DNA of 64,000 nucleotides from Paenibacillus foliorum (GTDB lineage Bacteria > Bacillota > Bacilli > Paenibacillales > NBRC-103111), in contig NZ_WHOD01000097.1 in NCBI RefSeq assembly GCF_013141765.1, positions 62,001 through 126,000 on the forward strand, read 5' to 3'. How positions within the stretch are numbered: position 1 is the stretch's first letter; the number at the start of each line of letters is the position of its first letter. The position numbers and the translations under genes were made by a program. The notes below the pieces were generated by a model. The model saw only the letters and a program-made list of their open reading frames with translations. It was not told the DNA's origin and did not search any database. Below, in pieces: positions 35,640 through 45,575 of this stretch.

Positions 35640-36512
35640 ATGAACAAGCTTTCATTCGGTCAGCAAGTGGGCCGCTCTACTATCTATATCATTCTTTCTC
35701 TTATAGCCGTTCTAACCTTGTTTCCGTTTCTCTATGTCATTATTATCTCTATCACACCGGAATCCGAGGTTATCCGAAGAGGTATCGTGCTCATCCCCGA
35801 GCAAATAACCTTTAGTGCTTATAAGTCGGTGTTTAATGGGGGTTCAGGAATTTGGACCGCTTACCAGATTACACTTTTTCGCACAATTGTCGGGACTATG
35901 TTGAATCTTATTTTTACCGTATTGGGTGCTTATGTTTTGTCCAAAAAGGCATTGCCTGGAAGAAGCGGACTGCTGATGTTTGTTGTTTTTACGATGCTGT
36001 TCAGCGGTGGTTTGATTCCGACTTATATCGTAGTAAGGTCCTTGGAGCTGACCAATACGGTATGGGCGCTCATCGTTCCCGGCTTGGTTAGTGTTTTTAA
36101 TCTGGTTGTGGTCAAAGGCTTCTTCGAGCAGCTGCCCGTAGAATTAGAGGAATCGGCGAAGGTGGACGGTGCGGGTGAGCTGAAGGTGCTGGTTCAGATT
36201 ATTTTGCCGCTGTCGCTTCCTTCCATTGCAACTATAGGTCTTTTCTATGCAGTCGGTCACTGGAACAGTTATTTCGATGCTGTTATTTATATAAACAAAT
36301 CCAGCTTGATGCCGCTTCAGGTTATTTTGAGAAATATATTGCTCAGCTCGCAAAATCAACAAAATCTAGAGCTGGTCAACGACGCTACAGTCAGCTCCTT
36401 GGCCATTCAGATGGCTTCCGTTATCGTATCAACAGTACCGATTCTATGTGTGTATCCGTTTATTCAAAAGCATTTTACCAAGGGTGTTATGATCGGGGCC
36501 GTCAAGGGCTGA
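35640..36512 (+). CDS. Sugar ABC transporter permease (LplC/YtcP-like)
   Basis: 290 residues behind TCAGGAGGGAGC. Six helices; LFPFLYVIIISITPESEVIRRG at the start in pieces, coupling loop LEESAKVDGAGELKVLVQII, and ending FTKGVMIGAVKG. It pairs with the LplB-like permease 88 nt upstream to form the membrane part of the importer. Confidence 0.92.
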   Translation: MNKLSFGQQVGRSTIYIILSLIAVLTLFPFLYVIIISITPESEVIRRGIVLIPEQITFSAYKSVFNGGSGIWTAYQITLFRTIVGTMLNLIFTVLGAYVLSKKALPGRSGLLMFVVFTMLFSGGLIPTYIVVRSLELTNTVWALIVPGLVSVFNLVVVKGFFEQLPVELEESAKVDGAGELKVLVQIILPLSLPSIATIGLFYAVGHWNSYFDAVIYINKSSLMPLQVILRNILLSSQNQQNLELVNDATVSSLAIQMASVIVSTVPILCVYPFIQKHFTKGVMIGAVKG

Positions 36513-36621
36513 TTCAAGTAAGGTTTATTCTGGCTAGGAGTCTTTTCGGCGGGTTGGCTTCCTCGCATTGACGCCGTGAGCCGGTTCCATAAACAGTATG
36601 AAGAACAAAGGAGAGGTCACA

Positions 36622-38283
36622 ATGAAAAGCAAGCGTACAGTAGGCTCTACGGTTTCCATGGTGCTAATTTTCGGCGCTTTGTTATCGGCATGTGGAGGAA
36701 ATGGCAGTTCCGGGACTTCGCAAGGGACGGGAACTTCAACTACGACGGGTACAGGCGGTTCAACGCCAACCAGCTCAACATCAACCGGTAAACCGGCGGC
36801 GGCCAATTTTGACAAGAAGATGACCATTACCATGTATAATGCGGGTGGATTTAGTCCGACCAACCAGCCGCCTAGCAACAGGGAGGATGACCCGCTGCGG
36901 CAGATGCTGGAGAAAGCTGTAAATATCGATTTGCAGATGACCGTGCCTCCAGCGGATCAGATCAAGCCCAAGCTGAACACGATGGTCGCTTCAGGCGATA
37001 TTCCCGACTTGATTTTTATGACCGACCGATTGACTGCCGTCCAATATTATGACCAGGGCATTGTGGCCGATTTGGATAGTGTCATGAAGGATTATCCTGA
37101 TCTCTACAATCGATTTGATAAAGAGTCTTGGAATGCTATGCTGTATAAAGGCAAAACCATAGGTATGCCTGGCTACGAGCTTGTTAACGGAATTAATGGC
37201 TGGTGGATTCGCAATGACTGGTTAAAAAAGCTGAACCTTCAAGTGCCGACCACACCGGAAGAATTGTTGAATGTAATGAAAGCCTTTACAGAGAAAGATC
37301 CTGACGGCAATGGAAAGAACGATACGTATGGTTTTGCAACAGGGATTTTGAAGGACGGCAATTTCAGCTATCCTGGTAACAGCGGCTTCGGCTGGGATGC
37401 TATTATGATGATGTTTGGCGTCGTGCCTAATATGGTTGACAGTATTGATGGTAAAATCACATTTGATAATACCGACCCACGCATGAAAGAAGCACTAGCC
37501 TATATGAATCAAATGGTCGCTGCGAACGTGGTTGATCCTGACTGGGTAACGACTAATGATGTCACTGCATTGGAAAAGAAGATGCTAACCGGTAAATATG
37601 GAATCGTTTATAGAGACTGGAGATCGATGGAGCTTAGCTCGCAGCAAAAGATGAAGGATGTATCGGGTGAGGTACCGGATTGGACCGTCATTCCACCGAT
37701 GAAAGGTCCACATGGAGATCAATGGGTTAGTTTCGCACAATTCCAAAGCAACTCCTGGACCGTTTCCAAGAAAGCCGCCAAAGATCCGGAAAAGCTGAAA
37801 CGGGTTATGTCGCTGCTGCAGTACTGGTATGCGGACAAAGATTCGCTTCCTTACTTCTCTTATGGTCAAAAAGGCATTATGTGGGATATGGTAGATGGTA
37901 AGCCGGTGAGATTAAAAGAAAACATGGCGAACAAAGATCTGGTTCAGAAATGGCAATGGCAAGGGAACTACTTCCTTCCTCGCCGTTCTAACGATGCCTT
38001 ATATTTTAATTTTACAAACGATAAAACAGACGGCTACAATAAAATAAATCTTAAATACATTAAACCGAACAAGGTGAACCCTTACGTTCTAGTGGACGCT
38101 AACGACACGCTGTACAATGACCGCATCAAGTATGTCAATGAGACGCTGCTTAAGTTCATTGTAGGCAGGGAGCCGATCAGCAATTGGGACAATTATGTCA
38201 ACACACTTGACACCAAGTTCAATTATAAGAAATACAAGGAAGATGTTTTGAAGCAGTTGAATGACGCAGGGATTAAGCCGTAA
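36622..38283 (+). CDS. Oligosaccharide-binding lipoprotein (LipO-like)
   Basis: 553 residues from ATG 36622 with AAAGGAGAGG upstream. The lipobox is LLSACGG (C24), followed by a Gly/Ser/Thr linker of about 45 residues. The mature domain is the large solute-binding type that goes with LplBC permeases: GWWIRNDWLKKLNLQVPTTP, YADKDSLPYFSYGQKGIMWD and NKVNPYVLVDAND. It has an EF-hand-like calcium loop (DPDGNGKNDTYGF) seen in this group. It should define the substrate range of the importer. Confidence 0.92.
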   Translation: MKSKRTVGSTVSMVLIFGALLSACGGNGSSGTSQGTGTSTTTGTGGSTPTSSTSTGKPAAANFDKKMTITMYNAGGFSPTNQPPSNREDDPLRQMLEKAVNIDLQMTVPPADQIKPKLNTMVASGDIPDLIFMTDRLTAVQYYDQGIVADLDSVMKDYPDLYNRFDKESWNAMLYKGKTIGMPGYELVNGINGWWIRNDWLKKLNLQVPTTPEELLNVMKAFTEKDPDGNGKNDTYGFATGILKDGNFSYPGNSGFGWDAIMMMFGVVPNMVDSIDGKITFDNTDPRMKEALAYMNQMVAANVVDPDWVTTNDVTALEKKMLTGKYGIVYRDWRSMELSSQQKMKDVSGEVPDWTVIPPMKGPHGDQWVSFAQFQSNSWTVSKKAAKDPEKLKRVMSLLQYWYADKDSLPYFSYGQKGIMWDMVDGKPVRLKENMANKDLVQKWQWQGNYFLPRRSNDALYFNFTNDKTDGYNKINLKYIKPNKVNPYVLVDANDTLYNDRIKYVNETLLKFIVGREPISNWDNYVNTLDTKFNYKKYKEDVLKQLNDAGIKP

Positions 38284-38499
38284 TAGGTAAGTGAACCGCG
38301 GGGGGAAAGGTACCTCCGTGGTTCTCGTTCTTTTTATGAAAGGCAGGCTGGCGGAAGCGATGAAAGTCTCTTATTATAATATCAGACTGAACATTCCGAT
38401 AGTGCAAGAAAAGCTGCCGCGAAGACATGAATGTATCTTCATTGAAGGGGCTCAGAATAGAATATTTTATTATTAAAGAAAAGCCCAGGGGGATCCGAG

Positions 38500-40248
38500 A
38501 TGAGCTTTCGCTTCAGCAGCCTGCCTTTTAAATTGTTTACGCTGTGCTTCTTGTTTATGTTCGGAACGGTGACCTTGGTCAGCCAGCTTTCTTACCGATT
38601 TATTCAGAATGAGGTACGGGCGAATAATGACTTTTTTATCAGCCAAATTCTTTCTAAAGTTGATCAATATGTTACGCTCAGCTTTTCGTCCCTTCAAACG
38701 ATATTATCAGCTGTTGATTCTTCCTATGCTCCCGAAATGGATAACGTTGAATCGATGAAACCGCAGCTTCAGCAGCTGTACAATTTGAATTTTAATTCCA
38801 TAACGAATGTCTACATTATAAAAGAAGATACCAGCAGTGTCGGAGGCAGCCCGCTCTCACCTGCGTTCGATAATCCGAATATGGAGAGAAGATCCTTTCT
38901 TGAGCAGGCCGCAGCTAATAAAGTAGGAACCTTGGTGAGTCTACCGTATCGATCGAAGCAGTCTGGCTGGACTGTTACGCTAACCCGTTATTTACATGGT
39001 TCACAGCCTCCTGCTGTAGCTGCCTTAGACATGGACCTTCAGGCGATGGAAAAAACACTGCTGCAAATTAACCGCGACGATCTGGTCAGCATCTTAATCA
39101 TGGATGAGCGAGGAAACATGATTGCTGGGAGCTTAGGCGACGCAGGAAAATTGAATCTAGATGACCATACCTTTGAATTGGGTGATATGTCATCCAAAGA
39201 GCTTCTTAGTCATAGTGGCAATGTGATACAGTTCAAATCGGCCAAGAATCAGAACTGGACGGCCCGTAAATATCCGGCCTCTCATTTTAATTGGACTATT
39301 ATTTCGTTGTACAATGACTCCTTAACCAAGCGTTCTTTGCAGCATATTGAGCCGTATTATTTCGGAATGCTGGCTATAGGGCTGCTGCTTAGCGCTATAG
39401 TAGCTGGCTTAATAACGAGGTTTATCCGTAAACCGCTTGGTAATTTAATGACGAAGATGAAGCTGGTTAAGCAGGGCTTCCTTGATATTCCGATTATTAT
39501 GGATCGTAAAGACGAATTCGGAGAGCTGTCGCGGACCTTTGATCTGATGATTAAGCAAATTAATGAATTATTGGAAAGCTTGCGGAGCAACAAGGAGCTG
39601 AAGAGGGAGCTGGAAATTCAGGTGCTTCAATCGCAAATCAATCCTCATTTCCTTTATAACACGCTAGGCTCCATTGGTAACGTCGTTAGATTGGGTATGC
39701 ATGATCAAGTGGACCCGATCATCCGCTCTTTGATCAAAATATTGGAATATGGCATCGGAGACGTAGCAGAGAAGGTAACGCTGCGCGATGAGTTGATGAA
39801 TGTCCGTGATTATATTTTTATCCAAAACATTCGCTACAGCAGCCAGTTTGAGATCGTGGAGCAAATTGAAGAAGAGTTGTACGACTTTCCATTATTCCGC
39901 ATGCTGCTGCAGCCTATAGTCGAGAACAGTATGTTCCACGGGTATAGTGGAGGTAGGGTTCCAGGTCAAATTATTATTAAAGCTTCACGTGTCACTGACC
40001 ACGTTATGGTAGAGGTACGAGACTTTGGAGCTGGTATGACTAATAAGCAGCTAGAGCTGGTACTACAGCCTGGACGTCCTGCCAAACCGAATAATCGCAA
40101 ACGTATCGGCTTAATCAATATTCATCAAAGAATACAACTGAACTATGGTGAGAGCTATGGGTTGGAGATTAGCAGCGAGCCGGATAGCGGAACTTGCGTT
40201 ACAGCTAAATTTCCTTGGGCTAAACCAGACGGGAGGGATGAAGGGTGA
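38500..40248 (+). CDS. YesM-like membrane sensor histidine kinase
   Basis: 582 residues. Membrane helices near 10-29 and 284-306 bracket an extracellular sensor; a HAMP linker follows (RFIRKPLGNLMTKMKLVKQG). Kinase motif: LQSQINPHFLYNTLGSIGN; ATPase motifs LQPIVENSMFHGY, DFGAGMT and IGLINIHQRIQL. The last 4 nt overlap the regulator start. It likely reports presence of the sugar taken up by the adjacent LplB/LplC/LipO-type importer. Confidence 0.92.
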   Translation: MSFRFSSLPFKLFTLCFLFMFGTVTLVSQLSYRFIQNEVRANNDFFISQILSKVDQYVTLSFSSLQTILSAVDSSYAPEMDNVESMKPQLQQLYNLNFNSITNVYIIKEDTSSVGGSPLSPAFDNPNMERRSFLEQAAANKVGTLVSLPYRSKQSGWTVTLTRYLHGSQPPAVAALDMDLQAMEKTLLQINRDDLVSILIMDERGNMIAGSLGDAGKLNLDDHTFELGDMSSKELLSHSGNVIQFKSAKNQNWTARKYPASHFNWTIISLYNDSLTKRSLQHIEPYYFGMLAIGLLLSAIVAGLITRFIRKPLGNLMTKMKLVKQGFLDIPIIMDRKDEFGELSRTFDLMIKQINELLESLRSNKELKRELEIQVLQSQINPHFLYNTLGSIGNVVRLGMHDQVDPIIRSLIKILEYGIGDVAEKVTLRDELMNVRDYIFIQNIRYSSQFEIVEQIEEELYDFPLFRMLLQPIVENSMFHGYSGGRVPGQIIIKASRVTDHVMVEVRDFGAGMTNKQLELVLQPGRPAKPNNRKRIGLINIHQRIQLNYGESYGLEISSEPDSGTCVTAKFPWAKPDGRDEG

Positions 40249-41846
40249 AGAAATACCGATGCTTGATTGTGGATGACGAGGATCTTATTATTCGCAGCCT
40301 GGAGCAGTTTTTCGAGTTCCACACCGATCGTTATGAGCTGGTTGGAAAAGCGTATTCCGGTAAGGAAGCGATAGATTGGGCCATGCAGCTGAAACCGGAT
40401 ATTATTCTGACCGATATTGTTATGCCAGGGATGAATGGTATAGAGATGATTGAAACGCTCAAGGGTAAGCTTCCCGGCACTATATTTATTATTTTAACGG
40501 CTTATTCCGATTTTGATTATGCCAAGCAAGCCATACGAATGAATGTTAAGGATTATATTGTTAAGGTTCCGCTTTCTGAGGATGATATTTTTCAAGCCTT
40601 GGATCGCGCAGCCCAGACGCTTCACGAAATTGAAGTTAAAGAAGCTGAGCTTCGGAAGCTGAATACATCTCGTCTGGAAAATATGTACCGGTTCCGCAGG
40701 CAGATTATTACGGAGCTGCTGCAGGGTGACCTGCAGCCGAACCAATTGTTGCGGCATTGCGATGATTTGAAGATAGCTCCTAATTTAAATGAATATTGCT
40801 GTGTTCTTATAGAATTGGATGATTATGTCGGTTTCAAAAAGCAGTATGATCAAGTGGACCAGAGCGTGATCCGATATGGCATGCTGAATGTGGCAGAAGA
40901 AACGCTGAGTTCTAAAGGAAGCGGATTTGTGTGCGAGGTGAAGGATAATCTCATCATGGGCATAGTAACCTTGCCGTTTATGGAGAGCAACTCTCGATTA
41001 AATACGCAATGTATGGAGCTGGGCCGCGAGCTTATCGAAAATATTCAAAAGTATATGAAGCAGGTCGTACATGTAAGCTTTAGCTTTAAGTACCAAGGCT
41101 GGGACACAATGCCCTCAGCGTACCGGCAAGCACTGACACAGCTGCAGGATGCTTATTATTTCACAGGGGAAGGACAGGTTTTTGTGAATGGCCTCCATTC
41201 GATGGTTAAACCGGGTGATGGCGAAGCACAGATCAAAGAATGGTTTCAGGAAATCATCCGCAGGCTCGCCCCGGAAACAAAGTCCGAAGAACTGAAGGGG
41301 ATTTTAAGCCGAATAGCCTTTCATGCCCTTGAGCACCGGGTTCCCCATCAGAAAATGACAGGGCTGATTAATCATTTTATGAGCCTTATTCAACAAAAGG
41401 TATCCGTCTGGAAGCTGGTTCCGGAACCGTTGCTTGTTGTACCTGAGGATAGGATGAAGTTCAATGAGCAATGGAAAAAAGTCATGGGGTACATGGACGA
41501 GTGTTTATCGCAAAGGCAAGCACCGGCTCGATCGGAGATTTCTAAGGCAAAGCAATACATTGAAGAGAATATCGCATTGAGGCTCACCCTTGATGAGGTT
41601 GCCGAATATGTGAGTCTGGTTCCGTCCTATTTCAGCACTTTATTCAAGAAGGTCGAGAACGAGAACTTCGTAGATTACGTGAATCGCCGCAAGATAGAGA
41701 AGGCCGTTGCTTTGCTCAAGGAGAGGGATTATTCCAATCTGCAGCTGAGCAAGCTGGTCGGAATTCAGAATGAGCGTTACTTCTGTACGTTATTCAAGCA
41801 TTTCTTCGGACTCCCCCCGCAAAAGTTCAGAAAAACCTATTTGTGA
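40245..41846 (+). CDS. YesN-like response regulator with AraC DNA-binding domain
   Basis: 533 residues from GTG 40245, overlapping the kinase gene by 4 nt. The receiver domain has CLIVDDEDLIIRS and the phospho-acceptor D57 in LTDIVMPGMNG; the switch lysine is in YIVKVPLS. A roughly 300-residue middle part leads to the AraC helix-turn-helix region (TLDEVAEYVSLVPSYFSTLFKKV, KLVGIQNERYFCTLFKHFFG). It should activate the transporter operon. It is an intact counterpart of the broken regulator at 20978-22575. Confidence 0.92.
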   Translation: MKKYRCLIVDDEDLIIRSLEQFFEFHTDRYELVGKAYSGKEAIDWAMQLKPDIILTDIVMPGMNGIEMIETLKGKLPGTIFIILTAYSDFDYAKQAIRMNVKDYIVKVPLSEDDIFQALDRAAQTLHEIEVKEAELRKLNTSRLENMYRFRRQIITELLQGDLQPNQLLRHCDDLKIAPNLNEYCCVLIELDDYVGFKKQYDQVDQSVIRYGMLNVAEETLSSKGSGFVCEVKDNLIMGIVTLPFMESNSRLNTQCMELGRELIENIQKYMKQVVHVSFSFKYQGWDTMPSAYRQALTQLQDAYYFTGEGQVFVNGLHSMVKPGDGEAQIKEWFQEIIRRLAPETKSEELKGILSRIAFHALEHRVPHQKMTGLINHFMSLIQQKVSVWKLVPEPLLVVPEDRMKFNEQWKKVMGYMDECLSQRQAPARSEISKAKQYIEENIALRLTLDEVAEYVSLVPSYFSTLFKKVENENFVDYVNRRKIEKAVALLKERDYSNLQLSKLVGIQNERYFCTLFKHFFGLPPQKFRKTYL

Positions 41847-42319
41847 TTATGGGATCGGATCGGAATTACAGAACATTTTTTATAAACACCAGTTCGCTTT
41901 CGCGCTCTACTTATATAATTAAAAGCACTACCTGTACCTGCTAACTAACGTATTCGAACTTGAAAATATGTTTCGGGAGAGGACATCGGTTGTGCTGATA
42001 AACAGCCATGCTGCATCCATGGATGTATGGTATGGGACGATAGCGGAAGTACTTGTTCCCTTATTGCCTGGAAACTGCAAAAAACAGAGAAATAACGGAA
42101 CAGGTAGTTCCGTTATTTCTCTGTTTTTAAGTATAGAGCTCCCATTCGCCCCCAATAGCGGAAGTTCGACTTCCGCTATTACCTTAAATTGAAGGCTTTA
42201 GATGAAATAAAGGCATTTTCCGTTCCGTTAAAATTCTTCAGGGCAAAGGGCAAACTGATTTGAGCCTGTTCCTTCACTTGCAGTACCTACCAGCTTTTTG
42301 GGGATAAATATTTGTATAG
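41847..42319. repeat. Intergenic region with two perfect CGGAA/TTCCG hairpins
   Basis: The first hairpin has a perfect 21-bp stem (42081-42101 with 42107-42127) and ends in a T-run, so it can terminate the transporter operon. The second has a 12-bp stem, AATAGCGGAAGT (42154-42165) with ACTTCCGCTATT (42169-42180). The rest of the gap shows no gene. Confidence 0.75.
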
Positions 42320-43081
42320 CTACAGCTTGCTGCAATACGCTATGACGTCCTTGTACGGAAGGCTTCCCCCAAAAATATCCAAGGCGCTGCCTATCGTAAT
42401 ATCCAGCTTTCCTTCGGTGAGCTTGTGAAACAGCTCAAGGTCTGCTATCGATCTGGCTCCGCCTGCATAGGTTGTTGGGATAGTAACCGATTGGGCCAAA
42501 TGCTTGACCAGGCTTTCTTGAATACCGGCACGTTTGCCTTCAACATCGACGGCATGTACAAGGAATTCATCGCAGTAAGCTTCCAAATAACGCAAGCTCT
42601 CGGCGGTGACTTCGAAATTGCTGATCGTTTTCCACTGATTGGTAGCAACGACCCATTTTCCGTTATGCTCCTTACAGCTCAGATCGATGACCAACCTGTC
42701 GGCTCCAACCTCGGCCACAATTTTGTCCAGGTTAGCTGTGTTAAGCTCACCATCACGGAAAATATAAGAAGTCACGATGACGTGGGAGGCTCCCTTTTTC
42801 AGGTAAGAAGCTGCGTTCTCAGCCGTGATACCTCCACCGATGTGCAGACCGCTCGGGTAAGCCTGAAGAGCCTGATGAGCAGCCTCTTCGTTTCCGCCAC
42901 CCAGCATAATGACATGCCCGCCCAGCAAATGGTCCCGCTGGAACATGTCAGCGTAATAGGAGGGCTCTTTTTCCGATACGAAGTTCTCGATTACTTCTTT
43001 ATCATTATCTACATTTAGCGATTCGCCTACAATTTGTTTAACCTTGCCTTGGTGCAAATCGATACATGGTCTGAATTTCAT
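42320..43081 (-). CDS. hisA: Eukaryotic-type HisA (ProFAR isomerase, HIS6-like)
   Basis: 253 residues, a TIM barrel catalysing the fourth step of histidine synthesis. MKFRPCIDLHQGKVKQIVG with the catalytic aspartate D8, HIGGGITAENAASYL, LVIDLSCKEHNGKWVVATNQWKT in pieces, HAVDVEGKRAGI (second aspartate) and TYAGGARSIADLE. These match the fungal/plant HIS6 type rather than ordinary bacterial HisA. The gene stands alone outside a his operon, so it may be a horizontally acquired or additional copy. Confidence 0.87.
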   Translation of the reverse strand: MKFRPCIDLHQGKVKQIVGESLNVDNDKEVIENFVSEKEPSYYADMFQRDHLLGGHVIMLGGGNEEAAHQALQAYPSGLHIGGGITAENAASYLKKGASHVIVTSYIFRDGELNTANLDKIVAEVGADRLVIDLSCKEHNGKWVVATNQWKTISNFEVTAESLRYLEAYCDEFLVHAVDVEGKRAGIQESLVKHLAQSVTIPTTYAGGARSIADLELFHKLTEGKLDITIGSALDIFGGSLPYKDVIAYCSKL

Positions 43082-43187
43082 AGTACAGCTCTCCTGTTAT
43101 TTGATATATTAGTTAGGTTTTAGCATGTTAAGCAGCTATGGGGGCTCAATCTACATTCCTTCTATGTTTCGAGTGGAAGGGGCTAAT

Positions 43188-43577
43188 CTAAATTCGCTGT
43201 GATGTTCTCTGATTGTTCTTCTGTTTGAGATGATGCCTTAGACCCTTGCCTGCAAGCGGCTCGTCTTGAAATCTGGGTATGACATGGAGATGGGCATGAG
43301 GAACGGTTTGTCCACCAACGGGATAGCAATTCCAACCTACGGTAAAGCCATCCGGCTTCATTATATCATCCATCCATGCTTTGGCGCGTAATAGAAGAAA
43401 GTGCGTGTCGTTAAATTCTTCCGGTGTTAGATCGAACACGGTCTCGCGGTGTTGTTTGGGCACGATCATGCCGGATCCGGCAAGTGTGTCGTCTGTGTTG
43501 GCTATAAATAAACAGTATTCACTTTCCATAATTAGTTCTTCCGTTTTAATAGGCGGGCAGAAAGGACAAGCATCCAT
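43188..43577 (-). CDS. HIT-family nucleotide hydrolase
   Basis: 129 residues from ATG 43577 (AAAGGAGA 11 nt upstream). The zinc pair C4-x-x-C7 (ACPFCPP) is at the start. The histidine triad is H94-A-H96-L-H98 in VPHAHLHVIPRF, with the phosphate loop GSGMIVPKQH before it. HIT proteins cleave nucleoside phosphoramidates or dinucleotides. The tail (HHLKQKNNQRTSQRI) is basic. It stands alone. Confidence 0.87.
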   Translation of the reverse strand: MDACPFCPPIKTEELIMESEYCLFIANTDDTLAGSGMIVPKQHRETVFDLTPEEFNDTHFLLLRAKAWMDDIMKPDGFTVGWNCYPVGGQTVPHAHLHVIPRFQDEPLAGKGLRHHLKQKNNQRTSQRI

Positions 43578-44106
43578 AATGATACAGGTCTCCTTTTTAC
43601 AAATGGTATATAGCATGAGCTTGTATGGTGCTTCGGAGCAACCAATCTGCTAATGGTTAAGTTATTATTCCAGTTTAGCGGAACGACGATCACTTATTTT
43701 CATGAAAAGCTCCTTATAGACAGGCATCGAGACCAAATAGCGCATCGTAGTTCCGCCAACCCATCGATATGACCGATTTTAGTGGAATAGCGAACCCAGG
43801 TTCCGTCAAATCTCCATCAAAGAGTATCAATCAGAAGCTTTTCTTCTAGAATAGCATATAATGTATGGAATTTCAGATTTTCAGAGATAGGAAGTTATGA
43901 AAATACTGGAGGGGCTTTGCAAACCGTTGCGCTGCAATGATACAATAATGTTCGACAATATGTGGTAAATGAACGGAAAAGAAAATGATGTATGGGCGCT
44001 GCTAGGTGGCGATCGAACTTCAACGGTGATCCTTATGGACGCTGTTTTTTCATATCATATAGGTAGATAAAAAACCTCGGCGGAGCGAAAGAGATGGGGA
44101 TTTATT
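43578..44106. repeat. Intergenic region containing one copy of the composite repeat
   Basis: Positions 43729-43815 match the repeat family also seen at 47810-47905 and 55614-55710, with core GCATCGTAGTTCCG and a second GTTCCGT block. A further GCGGAACGACG fragment is at 43678. No gene is seen; the promoter for the dGTPase-like gene must lie in the last 150 nt. Confidence 0.6.
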
Positions 44107-45423
44107 ATGGATTTGCGAAAAATACGGCTATTCGATACAACAAATACAAATTCTAGCGAGGAACGTGACGAATACGAAAAGGACTATGCCCGGCTTATTC
44201 AATCTCCGGCTTTTCGCCGCTTACAGGGTAAATCGCAGGTGTTTGGTGCAGGTTCAGGCGATTACTATCGGACACGATTGACCCATTCACTGGAAGTATC
44301 GCAGATTGCCCGAGAGGTTGCGCGGCGGATGGAAAAGACCTATCCCTTCCTGGCGCGCAGGGAGCATCCTGGGCTTATGCTTGACCCAGCAGTTGTGGAA
44401 GTAGCATCCTTGGCACATGACCTGGGGCATCCTCCGTTTGGTCATAAGGGAGAGGAAGTGCTCAACAAGCTATTGTCCGAGGAGCATGGTCTTGCTTACG
44501 AGGGGAATGCTCAAAATTTCCGCATCCTAATGTTTCTTGAGAAGCGTGCGGGAAGCGGGAGCGGGTTGGATTTAAGCGCTGCATCGCTGCTCGGCATCAA
44601 TAAATACCCGTATTCCTTAGAGGAAGAAGGCAGGCTCAAGGGTACGTACGCGATGGAGTGGGAAGGGATCAAATACCTTAGGGATGCTTGGGGAATGCCG
44701 AAGGGCTGCCCTACGCTTGAAGCCCAACTGATGGATTTATGCGATGACATAGCTTACTCCACCCACGACATCGAAGATGGGATTCGCGCCGGGAAAATCC
44801 AGATGAACCACAGCTTTTTTGAGGAAAATAGACTTGTGGAGCATTTAATTCAAGAGATTGTAGACGACCAAGGCAATGTGGATGTAGGCTGGGAGCAGGT
44901 TGACATGGAAGCGATGGTCCGGCAGGTACTGGCCGATTATTTGGAACAGTGGGAGACCATCTATGCGGAATGCAATCGAGAGGCCTCACGTACGCGGAGG
45001 GAAATGAAAGCTCGGTGGGTAAGCCGGTTCGCTAACCGAGTAGGCATTATTGATGATCCGAAAAAAGGCTGGAAGAAGGTCACCTTCGTAGAAGAGGGTG
45101 AACAGGATTTACAGCTGCTGCGTACGATGGAAATTTTGAAGAAGCTGGCATGGGTTACTTTGATCAAGGATTTTCGGGTACAGAGGCTGCAAAAGCGCAG
45201 CGAGATCATGATCCATCGATTATGGGACAGCTTTAAGGTGTATGAAACAGGCAGGTTGATTCTTCCTCCGGATTGGATTGAGAGCTATAGGCAGCATAAG
45301 AGCAAGTGGAGCTGGGAAAGAATGGTTGCCGATTATATATCGGGAATGACGGATGCTTACGCGGAGAAGGTGTATGCGGAGCTGTTCGCCAGCAAATCCG
45401 GATCGATCTATGAGATGGATTAG
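44107..45423 (+). CDS. dGTPase-like HD-domain triphosphohydrolase
   Basis: 438 residues. The HD metal site is complete: RLTHSLEVSQIAREVARRM (first histidine), VASLAHDLGHPPFGHKGE (HD pair and following histidine) and LMDLCDDIAYSTHDIEDGI (second aspartate). RRLQGKSQVF near residue 38 is typical of the dGTP triphosphohydrolase family. It would split deoxynucleoside triphosphates into nucleoside and triphosphate, limiting the dNTP pool. Monocistronic with its own terminator. Confidence 0.9.
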   Translation: MDLRKIRLFDTTNTNSSEERDEYEKDYARLIQSPAFRRLQGKSQVFGAGSGDYYRTRLTHSLEVSQIAREVARRMEKTYPFLARREHPGLMLDPAVVEVASLAHDLGHPPFGHKGEEVLNKLLSEEHGLAYEGNAQNFRILMFLEKRAGSGSGLDLSAASLLGINKYPYSLEEEGRLKGTYAMEWEGIKYLRDAWGMPKGCPTLEAQLMDLCDDIAYSTHDIEDGIRAGKIQMNHSFFEENRLVEHLIQEIVDDQGNVDVGWEQVDMEAMVRQVLADYLEQWETIYAECNREASRTRREMKARWVSRFANRVGIIDDPKKGWKKVTFVEEGEQDLQLLRTMEILKKLAWVTLIKDFRVQRLQKRSEIMIHRLWDSFKVYETGRLILPPDWIESYRQHKSKWSWERMVADYISGMTDAYAEKVYAELFASKSGSIYEMD

Positions 45424-45488
45424 ACGTTAAGATGGAGCCTTTCGTTATTATTGTAATTGATTTGATGTTTGCCCGATCTGAAAATGAT

Positions 45489-45539
45489 AAAAGACGCGTT
45501 CCCGAGGCTTTTGACAGCTTTGGGTATGCGTCTTTTTGC
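45489..45539. terminator. Terminator after the dGTPase-like gene
   Basis: AAAAGACGC pairs with GCGTCTTTT, with GG-type pairs continuing to CCC/GGG inside; TTTTTGC follows. Confidence 0.75.
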
Positions 45540-45575
45540 TATGTACAATTCAAATCAAGGTCAACTCTAGCTTAA

